From positions 62,001 to 126,000 of the forward strand of contig JALNYZ010000009.1 in the NCBI GenBank assembly GCA_023229575.1: DNA of 64,000 nt, in the 5' to 3' direction. Shown here piece by piece: positions 44,201 to 53,008 of the stretch (positions are counted from its first letter, which is position 1; every line of letters begins with the position of its first letter). This DNA comes from Prolixibacteraceae bacterium (GTDB lineage Bacteria > Bacteroidota > Bacteroidia > Bacteroidales > Prolixibacteraceae). A model generated the notes under the pieces. The model searched no databases. It worked only from the letters and a program-made list of their open reading frames with translations, and was not told the origin of the DNA. The translations under genes were made by a program, and so were the position numbers.

Positions 44201-44733
44201 CAGACGGTCATGCCATCAAAGGTCAGGCTTATGCACCGATTACCTATTCTTTCTCAACCGGGTTTAGTTACAAAGGATTTAATTTAAGTATCATGTTCCA
44301 GGGGAACTATGGTAAGAACATACAAATGAGCCCGGTTAGTGAGATGGAATTTTATACCGGTCAACCCCGGGTGCACATGTCACAAATGGATTATTGGAGA
44401 CCCGACAACCAGGATGCAACCCATTCTACATTGCGTATCAGCGCTTCCGAGGCGGGCGATATCATTTATACATGGGGGCCGCTTTTGCAGGACCGGTTGT
44501 GGAGGAATGCCTCTTACCTGCGGTTAAAGGAGATTTATGCCGGCTACAATATCAATTCAGGTTTGATCAAGCGATTGACAGGCATATCAGGGATGCTTGT
44601 CTATGCCAATGCCACCAATGTGCTGACATTTACCAAGTTGCTCAAAGAGTGGGACCCTGAAGTCAAAAGTATAGGCACGGGATGGTATCCCCAGTTAAGC
44701 CGTTACAATCTTGGTGTGAAGTTTACTTTCTAA
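41263..44733 (+). CDS. SusC-type TonB-dependent receptor with STN signalling domain
   Basis: Second signalling SusC, 1156 residues. Leader and signal peptide to about residue 44 (SSYSQ), STN domain about 46-115 (LSEIFSLIEKSSDFIFFYNDEIL), carboxypeptidase-D-like domain about 145-225 (GTVHDSKGQPLPGATILIKG), linker EEVVAVGYSIQKKE, plug (PLILIDGVERD, ISVLKDASATAVFGSKGANG) and barrel ending KFTF. It heads the double SusCD array E and should relay the signal to FecR at 39995. The hydrophilic start MKKDPNDCSFLLGKRLK is long; an internal Met at residue 23 could be the real start. Confidence 0.96.
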   Translation: MKKDPNDCSFLLGKRLKINWLAMKLLTILLFTGSMTLSASSYSQKTKIDLHLQNSSLSEIFSLIEKSSDFIFFYNDEILNDKVRKSVSVDGEKIEVILEQLFEGTNIAYKIDDRQVFLYNKDDLKSLETLVSISLVQQPKNKEVSGTVHDSKGQPLPGATILIKGTTLGIVTDIDGKFRFNVPLDAKTLVISFVGMKSQEIAIAAKRTFDVVLAEETVGLEEVVAVGYSIQKKESVVGAISQVNNAALMQSGSPNITSSLSGKLSGVLTIQQTGLPGQSQSEIIIRGLSSWSGSAPLILIDGVERDFQDMDPNEVNTISVLKDASATAVFGSKGANGVILVTTKRGKLGKPQITFTGSAGVESATRLPSFVDSYTTLSMMNVARMNSQRFKELTPQNILNEYRNPSSPLKAIQYPSVDWIGMLTKPFAPSANSNLSVTGGTEFVKYFLMLGDQYEGSLLKYAKSGYSDANYWFHRFNYRANLDFTLSKTTQLSLNIGGEVGIRNQPTEAFYGDWKDFYGAAVSDFPANYPDWVLKQIPDTDYPNATGLRRAATTGSFILNPWSNVNTGSFSRSLDSKLFTDLVLDQKLDFITKGLSLKGKVALNTYYNHQILYANYTNPAYRIIWSRVGVDANGDGIVDQNPWERDGQGQEYYTPPKLDMNVGGLTGSYYYDRYFEGSLNYSNTFGKHSVTGLALINFQEKDRGTEFPYYNEALVGRATYDYSHKYFAEINIGYTGSERFAPSNRFGFFPSGAIGWTISEEKFFKNNVAWMNKLKLRYSDGVVGSDYAASRWLYKSDFYLDYAGIVTEDKGANTSAQWEEARKRDLGIEIGIFKNRFTFSVDLFDEQRSKMLMTPLSTTFLIGNSFKDLNIGRIKKHGIEVEAEYNNTTANNINYFIKGNFSFNENRILFRDDPVYAPDYTKAAGKPLGAQLNGETLTGTGYFTSVDDVHINPSPIALEKLYVGDYKFLDYNADGIVSSADGHAIKGQAYAPITYSFSTGFSYKGFNLSIMFQGNYGKNIQMSPVSEMEFYTGQPRVHMSQMDYWRPDNQDATHSTLRISASEAGDIIYTWGPLLQDRLWRNASYLRLKEIYAGYNINSGLIKRLTGISGMLVYANATNVLTFTKLLKEWDPEVKSIGTGWYPQLSRYNLGVKFTF

Positions 44734-44753
44734 ATTTCTAAAATTCGACAACC

Positions 44754-46610
44754 ATGAAAAAATCAATCATATTATTATGTACAGGGCTTTTTTTAATATT
44801 CATCAGCTCGTGCAAAGATTACCTGGATAAGTCCCCCGAATCCACCTTCACCGAGGAAGATGTATTTTCGAACTACAGTACCTTTAAAACTTATTTTGAC
44901 GGGCTATACAAGGGGAAAACAGGGCGCAATACGACCGCGACCAATTACTCAAACAACACCAATATTTTTGTCAATTTCAGCTTGTACTTTGGAGGTATTC
45001 CCAGGCATTTCAGTCAGGAACAGATGACCGATATGAGTGATGCCGGTTGGATCAGGGAAAATGCATCCATCAAAGGGGGGAGTTTAGGGACCAATATCAG
45101 CCTTTTTTATGATGACGGTTTCCAGCGCCCCATTTTTAAAACCTCGTTCCATACGCTAAGGATTGCCAACATGGCCTTGGAGAAAGTACATCTGCTGAAA
45201 GATGTCAAACAGGAAGAGATTGATGATATTCTGGCACAATCGCATTTCTGCAGGGCATTTTCCCATTTTGCCCTGTTCCGTTACTGGGGACCCATGCCTT
45301 ACATTACTAAGGTAATAGGGCCCGATGACCAATGGGACATTCCACGTCTGTCGAAATACGAAACATGCCGTAAAATTTGCGCCGATTTGGATACAGCCGC
45401 TACCATTTTTGAAAAAATTCACCTGATGCGAAGGGATGTTGCAGGGGTTGGCGAAGTAGGGCACCTTAGCAGTCCGGATCAGTTTCGTCCGAGCGGGGCA
45501 TTGTGTAAAGCGCTGAAAGGACGCGTATTGTTGTATGCCGCCAGTCCATTGAACAATAAAAATGGCGTGAAAGACTGGGAAGATGCGGCCAAAGCCAATT
45601 GGGAAGCAATACAAATTGCCCTACAAAACGGTTATTTTCTGTTACCCAAGAAAGATTATCAATTAAATTGGGTTGGATCAAATTATACGGACGAATCGCT
45701 TTGGTCATGGACTCCGGGCTTATTGAAACATGACGATCAAATGCTTACTTTCCTGAGCAATGGCGTTTTCTCAGCTTCAGCAAATGTTGCAGGGGATAGT
45801 CCTACTCAAAATTGTGTAGATAAATTTGAAACCGCATGGGGCGACCCGCTCGATACACAGGCAGACAGGGATGCTGCTACCGCGCTTGGCCATTACAAGG
45901 AACAGGATCCATACAAGAACAGGGAGCCCCGTTTCTATATCGATATCATGTACAACGAAGCGCCGATTCCGGGTTATGTAACGGCCAAGATCTATACGCA
46001 GACCGTAAATGGTGTGATTACCTATTCGGAACTTCTGGATCAAAAATATCCGGGTATTACCTCTACAGGTTATTATGAGCGAAAACTTTGGGGTGGGCAA
46101 AGTGTGAAGAATAACATTGCGGTCATGCATTCTGACCCATTCATACGCTTGGCAGAACTTTATCTGAATTATGCCGAAGCTGCGAACGAAGCGTACGGGC
46201 CCAATACGCCTGCCCCTGGCGCTACCCTTACAGCGGTTCAGGCCATTAACCTTGTAAGGCAAAGGATTGGACACGTTGATGTTCAGTCCAGGTTTACTAC
46301 AAGCACAGAGGTTTTCAGGCCGAGGATCAAAAACGAACGTACCATTGAGTTGGCCTTCGAAGGGCACTACTATTTCGACGAAAGAAGATGGATGGATGCC
46401 CCGGTCGCAATGGGTGGCCCGCTGATGGGCATGGCTATCGAAAAAGTACCGGTCAGTTCGACCTATCCGATCGGTTACAAACACACGCGTGTACCTTTAA
46501 ATGCAACCCGTCAGAGCACGTGGAAACCTGAAATGTATTATTTGCCTTTCAGACAAGCCGATTATTTTAAGATGAAAAAATTCGATGCCACACTAAACCC
46601 ACGTTGGTAA
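44754..46610 (+). CDS. SusD/RagB-family glycan-binding lipoprotein
   Basis: Partner of the STN-SusC, 20 bases downstream. Lipobox ends at Cys20 (FISSC) followed by Lys-Asp. 618 residues with SusD helices (EIDDILAQSHFCRAFSHFALF) and the IKNERTIELAFEGHYYFDERRW box; the C-terminus is NPRW, a variant of the usual NPGW. A second SusC starts 16 bases after its stop. Confidence 0.96.
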   Translation: MKKSIILLCTGLFLIFISSCKDYLDKSPESTFTEEDVFSNYSTFKTYFDGLYKGKTGRNTTATNYSNNTNIFVNFSLYFGGIPRHFSQEQMTDMSDAGWIRENASIKGGSLGTNISLFYDDGFQRPIFKTSFHTLRIANMALEKVHLLKDVKQEEIDDILAQSHFCRAFSHFALFRYWGPMPYITKVIGPDDQWDIPRLSKYETCRKICADLDTAATIFEKIHLMRRDVAGVGEVGHLSSPDQFRPSGALCKALKGRVLLYAASPLNNKNGVKDWEDAAKANWEAIQIALQNGYFLLPKKDYQLNWVGSNYTDESLWSWTPGLLKHDDQMLTFLSNGVFSASANVAGDSPTQNCVDKFETAWGDPLDTQADRDAATALGHYKEQDPYKNREPRFYIDIMYNEAPIPGYVTAKIYTQTVNGVITYSELLDQKYPGITSTGYYERKLWGGQSVKNNIAVMHSDPFIRLAELYLNYAEAANEAYGPNTPAPGATLTAVQAINLVRQRIGHVDVQSRFTTSTEVFRPRIKNERTIELAFEGHYYFDERRWMDAPVAMGGPLMGMAIEKVPVSSTYPIGYKHTRVPLNATRQSTWKPEMYYLPFRQADYFKMKKFDATLNPRW

Positions 46611-46626
46611 CTTAAAACTTTTAAAA

Positions 46627-49600
46627 ATGAATAATTTAAGATTTCATCATATTTCACTTCAAGAAATAAGGTTTTTCTGTGTGCTTCTCATCTGTGTTAT
46701 TTTAACCGGATCAATATATGCACAAAACAGACCTGATAAAAAGACCCAAACTATAAGCGTTAGCCTAAAAGTTGTTGACGATAAAGGAGTTCCGGTCCCT
46801 AATGCTAAGGTTGTAGTAGGTGAAGGGTTGGTTCATTCCTACACCAATGAAAATGGAGCAAGTACCTTCTCAGCCAATTCAGGCAAAATTGTTACAATAT
46901 CTGCACCCGGATATGAGAAAAATGTGTCGACAGTTCAATATATTGTAAAGAACAATACCATCCAGCTTTTGAAATCCGGACTCTTTCTGACCTCTGGTGA
47001 CAACGTTCCGCTTCCATTCAATACAGGAAAGAAACGGTTCATGACCGGCAGCGCAAATACACTCACAAGTGACCAGTTGGAGAAATATCCTTCCAATGAC
47101 CTGCGCAACGCGTTTACGGGCCTTGTTCCCGGGCTTCTGGTAAATGAGTTCAATGGATCACCCGGCTTAAGCGCAGAAGAAAGACTCGGGAATTACGGTA
47201 TTACCAGTAAAATAGGTGTTGGGGCCAGGGGACGCAGTATGATGTATATTATTGATGATGTTCCTACGGATATCACCGAGATGTCGCTCGATCCCCAGGA
47301 AATTGAATCGGTAACGATCATCAAGGATATTGTTGGGAAAGCCATGTACGGACCCATTGCCGCGGACGGTGTTATATTCATCAAAACCAAACGGGGAAGC
47401 AAAAACGAACGCCTTTTGAAAGTTAACGTTGAAGATGGCGTAAGTGTAATCGATAGATTTCCGGGGATGACCTCCGGGACCGATTATGCCCGGCTCAACA
47501 ACTCGGCAAGGCAAAATGACGGATTGGCGGCATTGTACTCTGATCAGGATATTGCAGCGTATGCAAAAAACAATCCCTATGACATGTACCACCCAAGTAG
47601 TAATTTCAGGGATTTGATGCTTAAAAATGCCAAGTCTTTCAAAAGGGTCAATGTCTCTTCTAGCGGAGGCAACGATGTGGTACAATATTCGGCCTATATA
47701 GGTTACGATGGGGAAGGCGATATTTACAAGATCGGCGCTACCGCGGACTATAACCGGCTCAATGTCCGTTCGAACATTGATGTGAAGATCAACGAGGATT
47801 TCAATGTTCAGTTTGGCATTTCCGCCGGCCTTACCAACCGGCGTTCCCCAAATTATGGATATTCAACCAGTGAGGGTACAACCACATCATTGATAGAATT
47901 TGATTCGGCTTTGTCCGATATGAACAATACCCCGCCCAATGCTTTCCCGGTATATGCCAACAACGATCCTTCCTTGAAATTCCCATGGTTCGGAGTCAGC
48001 CCCGTTTACAAAGTGAACCCCATCGGTAATTTGATTGGTCAGGGCTATTTTACAGAAACAGGCAGAAAGGGGTCGGCAAATATCGCTGTCAACTATGATT
48101 TTTCCAAACTGATTAAGGGGCTTACCTCACAAACCTCATTTGGTTTTGATGTATACGATCTAATACGGCTTGGGAAAGCCCAGGATTACATTGCCTATAT
48201 TGCTTCACCTTCGAAAACTCCTGCCGGCAATGATACGATCTTACTGGCAAAGGCGCACAATGGTGTCGTTTCGGCCGATCTGATCAATTTGCATGATTAC
48301 TATTATCAGAAATTTAGTTTTTTTGAAAAGCTAAGCTACCAAAAATCTTTTGGCGTTCATGATATACAGTCTACCTTGACTTATTTGATATACAAAGCGT
48401 CAAGAAATGGAATTGAAGAACCTGAACGTCAACAGAATGGGGTATGGACTGTTAACTATACCAACAACGACAAATACATCCTTAAGGGAGTATTGAATTA
48501 TGCAGGCACCTATACTTTGGACAAATCACAAAGAACCAAATTTTTCCCATCCATTGGCGCCGGTTGGATTATCTCCGAAGAAAGTTTTATGTCTGACCTG
48601 AAATTTGTAAATTTTCTGAAGCTTAGGGCCGAAGCAGGGATCCTTGGTTATGAAAACTTCATGACACCATTTCTTTACAGGGACAGATGGTTGTATGGAA
48701 ACGGTTCTAATTTCGGCCCTTATACCACTGGTACCAAATGGTTTGGAACAACCCAGAGTACCCCTACGGTAGTCTATCCAAGCAGAATTGCCAATCCAGG
48801 CATTACATGGGAAACAAGAAAAGAATTTAGCATTGGGTTAGACGCTTTGATGGCCAATAATAAATTGTTATTGGAATTGACCTATTACAACAATCTTCGT
48901 GATGGGATTGTTACCCAGTTACCAAATTCGATGCCATATGTTGCAGGTATTTCAGCAGCCTTACCCTGGTTTAATTTCAATCAGACAAAGTACTTTGGAA
49001 TAGAATCTAAATTACAGTTTACCGATAAGGCAGGAAAATTGGAATATTCATTTGGAGGTAATGCGACCCTACAGAATTCTAAAATCGAAAAATACGATGA
49101 GCCTGCATATAGATTTAATTATCAGTTTACTAAGGGTAGGCCTGCCGATGCATACTGGGGGTTGACATACTTGGGTAAATTCCAAACGGATGCGGAGACA
49201 AAGGTAATTCCTCAAATTTATGACGAAGTACTTAAAAAGGGAGACCTGAAATACAAGGATATGAATAATGACGGCGTGATTGATGACAATGACAGGACAG
49301 TTATTGGACATACGACTCCCCGTATTTTTTATGCCCTCAATGCCAGTTTAAAGTACAAAAACTTTGAACTAACCCTTATTGGCACTGGCGCTGCACTATA
49401 TGATATTCCAAGGACAAATAGCTATTTCATGAGTGGATGGGGTGACAATAACTATTCAAATTTTGTCAAAGACAATATTGGCGGGGCCTATCCCAGGTTA
49501 ACCTATTACAAAGTGAACAACAATTTTGTAGCTTCCGATTTCTGGCTTACCAAGGGAGGTTATTTTAAACTGCAGAATGTTGAATTGGCCTATAATATTT

Positions 49601-49773
49601 CAGACAAAAAATTAAATAAAATCGGTTCACAAGGGATTCGGTTATTTGTACGCGGGGCCAATTTGTTAACGATATCAAAAGTCAGAGATGTTGACCCTGA
49701 ATCGATTAATTCCGGCGTAACCATGTATCCGTTGTTCAAAACTTTCACGGGCGGAGTTAAATTAACCTTTTAA
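46627..49773 (+). CDS. Divergent SusC-type TonB-dependent receptor without STN
   Basis: 1048 residues. Signal peptide to about residue 32 (IYAQ), then an Ig/carboxypeptidase-D-like domain (about 40-115, KVVDDKGVPVPNAKVVVGEG) and no STN. The plug is atypical: the near-invariant LVDG is YIIDD here, and the VLKDASA motif has become IIKDIVGKAMYG. The barrel is ordinary, with a Ca-like loop DMNNDGVIDDNDRTVIG, and ends LTF. It occupies the same second position as the reduced SusC at 4709, so tandem arrays here pair one regular with one divergent SusC. It probably imports without signalling. Confidence 0.93.
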   Translation: MNNLRFHHISLQEIRFFCVLLICVILTGSIYAQNRPDKKTQTISVSLKVVDDKGVPVPNAKVVVGEGLVHSYTNENGASTFSANSGKIVTISAPGYEKNVSTVQYIVKNNTIQLLKSGLFLTSGDNVPLPFNTGKKRFMTGSANTLTSDQLEKYPSNDLRNAFTGLVPGLLVNEFNGSPGLSAEERLGNYGITSKIGVGARGRSMMYIIDDVPTDITEMSLDPQEIESVTIIKDIVGKAMYGPIAADGVIFIKTKRGSKNERLLKVNVEDGVSVIDRFPGMTSGTDYARLNNSARQNDGLAALYSDQDIAAYAKNNPYDMYHPSSNFRDLMLKNAKSFKRVNVSSSGGNDVVQYSAYIGYDGEGDIYKIGATADYNRLNVRSNIDVKINEDFNVQFGISAGLTNRRSPNYGYSTSEGTTTSLIEFDSALSDMNNTPPNAFPVYANNDPSLKFPWFGVSPVYKVNPIGNLIGQGYFTETGRKGSANIAVNYDFSKLIKGLTSQTSFGFDVYDLIRLGKAQDYIAYIASPSKTPAGNDTILLAKAHNGVVSADLINLHDYYYQKFSFFEKLSYQKSFGVHDIQSTLTYLIYKASRNGIEEPERQQNGVWTVNYTNNDKYILKGVLNYAGTYTLDKSQRTKFFPSIGAGWIISEESFMSDLKFVNFLKLRAEAGILGYENFMTPFLYRDRWLYGNGSNFGPYTTGTKWFGTTQSTPTVVYPSRIANPGITWETRKEFSIGLDALMANNKLLLELTYYNNLRDGIVTQLPNSMPYVAGISAALPWFNFNQTKYFGIESKLQFTDKAGKLEYSFGGNATLQNSKIEKYDEPAYRFNYQFTKGRPADAYWGLTYLGKFQTDAETKVIPQIYDEVLKKGDLKYKDMNNDGVIDDNDRTVIGHTTPRIFYALNASLKYKNFELTLIGTGAALYDIPRTNSYFMSGWGDNNYSNFVKDNIGGAYPRLTYYKVNNNFVASDFWLTKGGYFKLQNVELAYNISDKKLNKIGSQGIRLFVRGANLLTISKVRDVDPESINSGVTMYPLFKTFTGGVKLTF

Positions 49774-49785
49774 TCTAGACACATT

Positions 49786-51606
49786 ATGAATACAAAAGTA
49801 CTATTACAAATAGGGTTGATTATTGTGCTGATAAGTTCATGTAAAAATTACCTTGAACCCTTTCCAAACGGCGATCGCTCGAGCGAAGATATCTGGAAAT
49901 ACCAGGAGAATATTCAGGGACTGGTAGGCCGGTGTTATGATAATATGGCCAGAAACTACAATGACAACGAAGGTGCCTATCTGGATGGGGCAACAGACAA
50001 TGCGGAGATAACAAGTACGGTTAATGCATTGCACAGACTGGCAACCGGAACAATGACCACAGGACAGGATCCATTCCTAACCTATTGGAACAGGGATTAT
50101 CAATCCATCTACCTGGTCAATCTGTTTCTGAAAGACCGACGCGGATACAATACACCTTTCATAATTGATCAACGCATGAATGACCTTGTGCGCCGCAGGT
50201 TGCAGGGCGAAGCATTTGCCCTGCGCGCATGGTTCCAATGGGACCTGCTCCAGAAATTCGGCGGTGAAGGGATGGATGGGAAGATGCTTGGATTCCCGAT
50301 CATTACTACCCCGGTCGACCCTAACGGCCAAATTAATTTTGCCCGAAATACATATGACGAATGCGTTGCGCAGATTATTGCCGATTGTGATTCCGCTTAC
50401 AAATACCTTCCAATAGCGCATCGTGACTTTCTAGTAACTGTTCCGGGAGATCTTCTCTATGCGGGTGGCAAATATTGGGGCCGCATGGATGGGATTACCA
50501 CACGTGCCATTAAGGCCAATGTTTATTTAACATGGGCAAGCCCGCGGTTTAATCCCGGCAACAATATTGCCCGTTGGGATTCTGCCGCAGTCAATGCAAA
50601 GAAAGTAATGGATTTTAAATTGACAAGGGACAATGTCACAGGTGGGTTTAACCCTGTTAATGCGGTAAACTGGTTCGATCCAATGTTTGCCGGTGTTGTG
50701 TTTCCTTCACGTTGGGTGGCAACGAACGAAGATATGGAGAAAATGTTTTACCCGGGCGGGTTCCAGGGAAATGGTGTGATTGGCGCTACCCAGGACCTGG
50801 TCAATGCATTCCCGATGGCAAACGGATATCCGATAGATGATCCGGCAAACCGAGGTTTTTATAATCCGGCAAACCCTTATGCAGGGCGTGATCCCAGGTT
50901 TTACAGCACCATTTTTTACAACACTGCCCAGTCCAAGAAAAATAATACCGGTGTCTTGATGTATACTTTCGAGAATTGGTCCAATGGAGGTAAAGATGCG
51001 GCAGGGGTAAAATCCAGCAACAGTCTGACCAACTATCATATCAAGAAGTTTGTTTACATGGGTTTAAACTGGTCCGATCCAACGATCAGCAGGCTACCCC
51101 ATACCAAATTTTTTGTTCGCTGGGCGCATATGTGCCTCGCATTCGCCGAAGCTGCCAATCAGGTTGTCGGACCAACTGATGCTTCAAAGTACGGAATGTC
51201 GGCAAAAACGGCGATTCAATACATTCGTGCAAGGAAGACGCCCGATGGTGCAACCGGACTCTCCCCTGTAGTTCCAGGGAATTCAGACGCATACCTTACT
51301 GAAGTTGCGGCTAACGGAAAAACGGCTTTTGATGTGCTAGTCAAAAACGAGCGAAGGATTGAAACCTGTTTCGAAGGAATGCGGTTCTTCGACTTACGCC
51401 GTTGGACTACAGACCTAACTGAGCTAAATAAAGCTATACATGGCGCCAGCATCACACTAAATTCGGATGGAAAAACGTTTAGTTACGATTTGAATTATCA
51501 GGTTGGGAACCGTACCTATCTGTCTGCTTACCTGCCGATACCTTACAATGAAATATTGAGGATGAGCAAATTGGTTCAGAACAAAGGATGGGACAGTTGG
51601 AAATAA
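49786..51606 (+). CDS. SusD/RagB-family glycan-binding lipoprotein
   Basis: Partner of the divergent SusC, 12 bases downstream. Cys19 (ISSC) is the lipidated residue. 606 residues with RRRLQGEAFALRAWFQWDLLQKFGG and the VKNERRIETCFEGMRFFDLRRW box; the C-terminus is NKGWDSWK, so the NPGW end has drifted and a six-residue tail is added. The DUF1735 lipoprotein starts 20 bases after the stop. Confidence 0.95.
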   Translation: MNTKVLLQIGLIIVLISSCKNYLEPFPNGDRSSEDIWKYQENIQGLVGRCYDNMARNYNDNEGAYLDGATDNAEITSTVNALHRLATGTMTTGQDPFLTYWNRDYQSIYLVNLFLKDRRGYNTPFIIDQRMNDLVRRRLQGEAFALRAWFQWDLLQKFGGEGMDGKMLGFPIITTPVDPNGQINFARNTYDECVAQIIADCDSAYKYLPIAHRDFLVTVPGDLLYAGGKYWGRMDGITTRAIKANVYLTWASPRFNPGNNIARWDSAAVNAKKVMDFKLTRDNVTGGFNPVNAVNWFDPMFAGVVFPSRWVATNEDMEKMFYPGGFQGNGVIGATQDLVNAFPMANGYPIDDPANRGFYNPANPYAGRDPRFYSTIFYNTAQSKKNNTGVLMYTFENWSNGGKDAAGVKSSNSLTNYHIKKFVYMGLNWSDPTISRLPHTKFFVRWAHMCLAFAEAANQVVGPTDASKYGMSAKTAIQYIRARKTPDGATGLSPVVPGNSDAYLTEVAANGKTAFDVLVKNERRIETCFEGMRFFDLRRWTTDLTELNKAIHGASITLNSDGKTFSYDLNYQVGNRTYLSAYLPIPYNEILRMSKLVQNKGWDSWK

Positions 51607-51626
51607 TATATATAAAAAAGATACAC

Positions 51627-52598
51627 ATGAAAAAAATATTAGCATTTCTTCTGGTCACGTTAGCAATGGGTTCATGCTACAAAGACTACTTAAAAGATTT
51701 TGATTACAGCAGTGTCTATTTCACCTATCCGATAGATGTTCGTTCAGTTATAGTTGGCGAAGGGATGAAAATACAATTGGGCGTAGTGTTGGGAGGTGTC
51801 AGTACAAATGACAGGGACCGGAATGTGCTGTTTGCAGTTGACAATACACTGGTAAATTCTACTGCGCTCACTGCAATGAAAAGCGCTGCTGCCTATATAC
51901 AAAGCGCTGTAAGTTCAGTTACTGCCCTGTCGCCGCTTCCTGCCAATTACTATACCCTGAGTGACAATAGTAAAATGGTCATAAAAACAGGACAAAACAT
52001 GGGTTCCATTACTTTGAAAGCCGACTCGGCCGCTTTTTTGACTGATCCTGCCACAATAATGCCAACCTATGCAATTGCATTGAATATTACCAGCGCGGAT
52101 GCAGATACGGTTCTTCAAGTTAAACGAACTGCAGTAATCGGATTAAAATACGAGAATATGTTGTTCGGCAATTACTTGCATGGAGGTGTAACCACCGTCA
52201 AAGATGCTACCGGAAATGTTGTTCAGACCATTCCATATTATACTGCTGTCAATGCACCTGAAACGGCCATCTGGAAGTTGACGACAGTAGCTCCAAATGC
52301 ATTGATAACCAATGGATATAGCAACAAAACCACGGCAAAAGGCGAGATGAAGCTTACGCTGGATGGTTCCAACATTACGGTCAGTAGCAATGTTGGGGCA
52401 GCAAATACAATTCTTCCGGATGGAGCAAGTACCTATAACAGGGCTAAACTTCTTCAGAACCGCAAGATTCTCTTAAACTATAAGTATGTAGTAGGCACAA
52501 ACACCTATTATTGCCAGGATACATTGACATTTAGAAACCGGATACGGGATGGAGTAAACGAATGGCAGGATGAAAATCCCTCACATTACGTAAAGTAG
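51627..52598 (+). CDS. DUF1735-type surface lipoprotein (SGBP position)
   Basis: 323 residues. Lipobox at Cys17 (MGSC), then Tyr-Lys-Asp. The N-terminal part (about 20-165, VYFTYPIDVRSVIVGEGMKIQLGVVLGG) is DUF1735, an Ig-like domain, and the rest resembles DUF4361. Proteins of this make-up directly after SusD are surface glycan-binding or adhesion proteins. The ATG at 51627 is chosen over an upstream ATG at 51588 because the latter overlaps the SusD stop and adds a poor leader. Last gene of array E; a bipartite hairpin follows. Confidence 0.85.
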   Translation: MKKILAFLLVTLAMGSCYKDYLKDFDYSSVYFTYPIDVRSVIVGEGMKIQLGVVLGGVSTNDRDRNVLFAVDNTLVNSTALTAMKSAAAYIQSAVSSVTALSPLPANYYTLSDNSKMVIKTGQNMGSITLKADSAAFLTDPATIMPTYAIALNITSADADTVLQVKRTAVIGLKYENMLFGNYLHGGVTTVKDATGNVVQTIPYYTAVNAPETAIWKLTTVAPNALITNGYSNKTTAKGEMKLTLDGSNITVSSNVGAANTILPDGASTYNRAKLLQNRKILLNYKYVVGTNTYYCQDTLTFRNRIRDGVNEWQDENPSHYVK

Positions 52599-52631
52599 TC
52601 AGAAGTCACAATACATGATCCAATTTTTCAC

Positions 52632-52676
52632 CAGGGCACAACCCCCTCTTCGTCAGAGGATGGGAGTTGTGCTCTG
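52632..52676 (+). terminator. Bipartite hairpin ending array E
   Basis: CAGGGCACAAC (52632-52642) pairs with GTTGTGCTCTG (52666-52676) with one G-T pair, and an inner stem CCTCT/AGAGG (52645-52649, 52655-52659) lies between. No T-run follows, so it may be a processing or stability hairpin rather than a classic terminator. Confidence 0.55.
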
Positions 52677-52842
52677 ATGATTGATCTTCCCGCCTTAGAG
52701 AATCCTGGGATTCTTTGAATTTTTTGGATCTGAACAATATATTAAGCGCCATTATATGATTTGATAATTTTCCAATTACTTAGAAACTGTTTAAATTTAA
52801 TGGTTCTCTTGTTTTTTCGTCAGAAATCAGGCAAGAAAGACA

Positions 52843-52959
52843 GTGCCGTAGGCACATAATGTGGGTAGAAAGAGAATTTTGCGGATAATATCTCGTCCCG
52901 TACGGGACGAAATTTAGATCTGAATCCATTTTCTACCAACATAATATCCCTAACGGGAC
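52843..52959. repeat. REP-like cluster: two inverted units flanking a palindrome
   Basis: The 410-bp gap 52599-53008 holds no gene. Unit A (52843-52871) is a GTGCC-GTA-GGCAC hairpin followed by ATAATGTGGGTAGAAA. Unit C (52930-52959) is the same kind of unit inverted (TTTCTACCAACATAAT, then TCCC-TAAC-GGGA). Over the 21-base core they agree at 17. Between them lies the perfect 18-base palindrome TCGTCCCGTACGGGACGA (52893-52910). The GTAG-plus-hairpin style matches REP/BIME elements mobilised by RAYT transposases; none is encoded here. Confidence 0.65.
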
Positions 52960-53008
52960 AATAAATCAAATTTTAATCAGCTTCTTAGCTTCACTCTAAA
53001 TAAAGAAA

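Noticed and set aside
46627..49773. Pseudogene call for the SusC with an odd plug
   Set aside because: The frame is intact over 1048 residues with normal signal peptide, barrel and terminal Phe; divergence is more likely functional.
51588..51626. Upstream ATG of the DUF1735 lipoprotein, overlapping the SusD stop
   Set aside because: It would put a polar stretch in front of the lipoprotein signal; ATG 51627 starts MKKILAFLLV.
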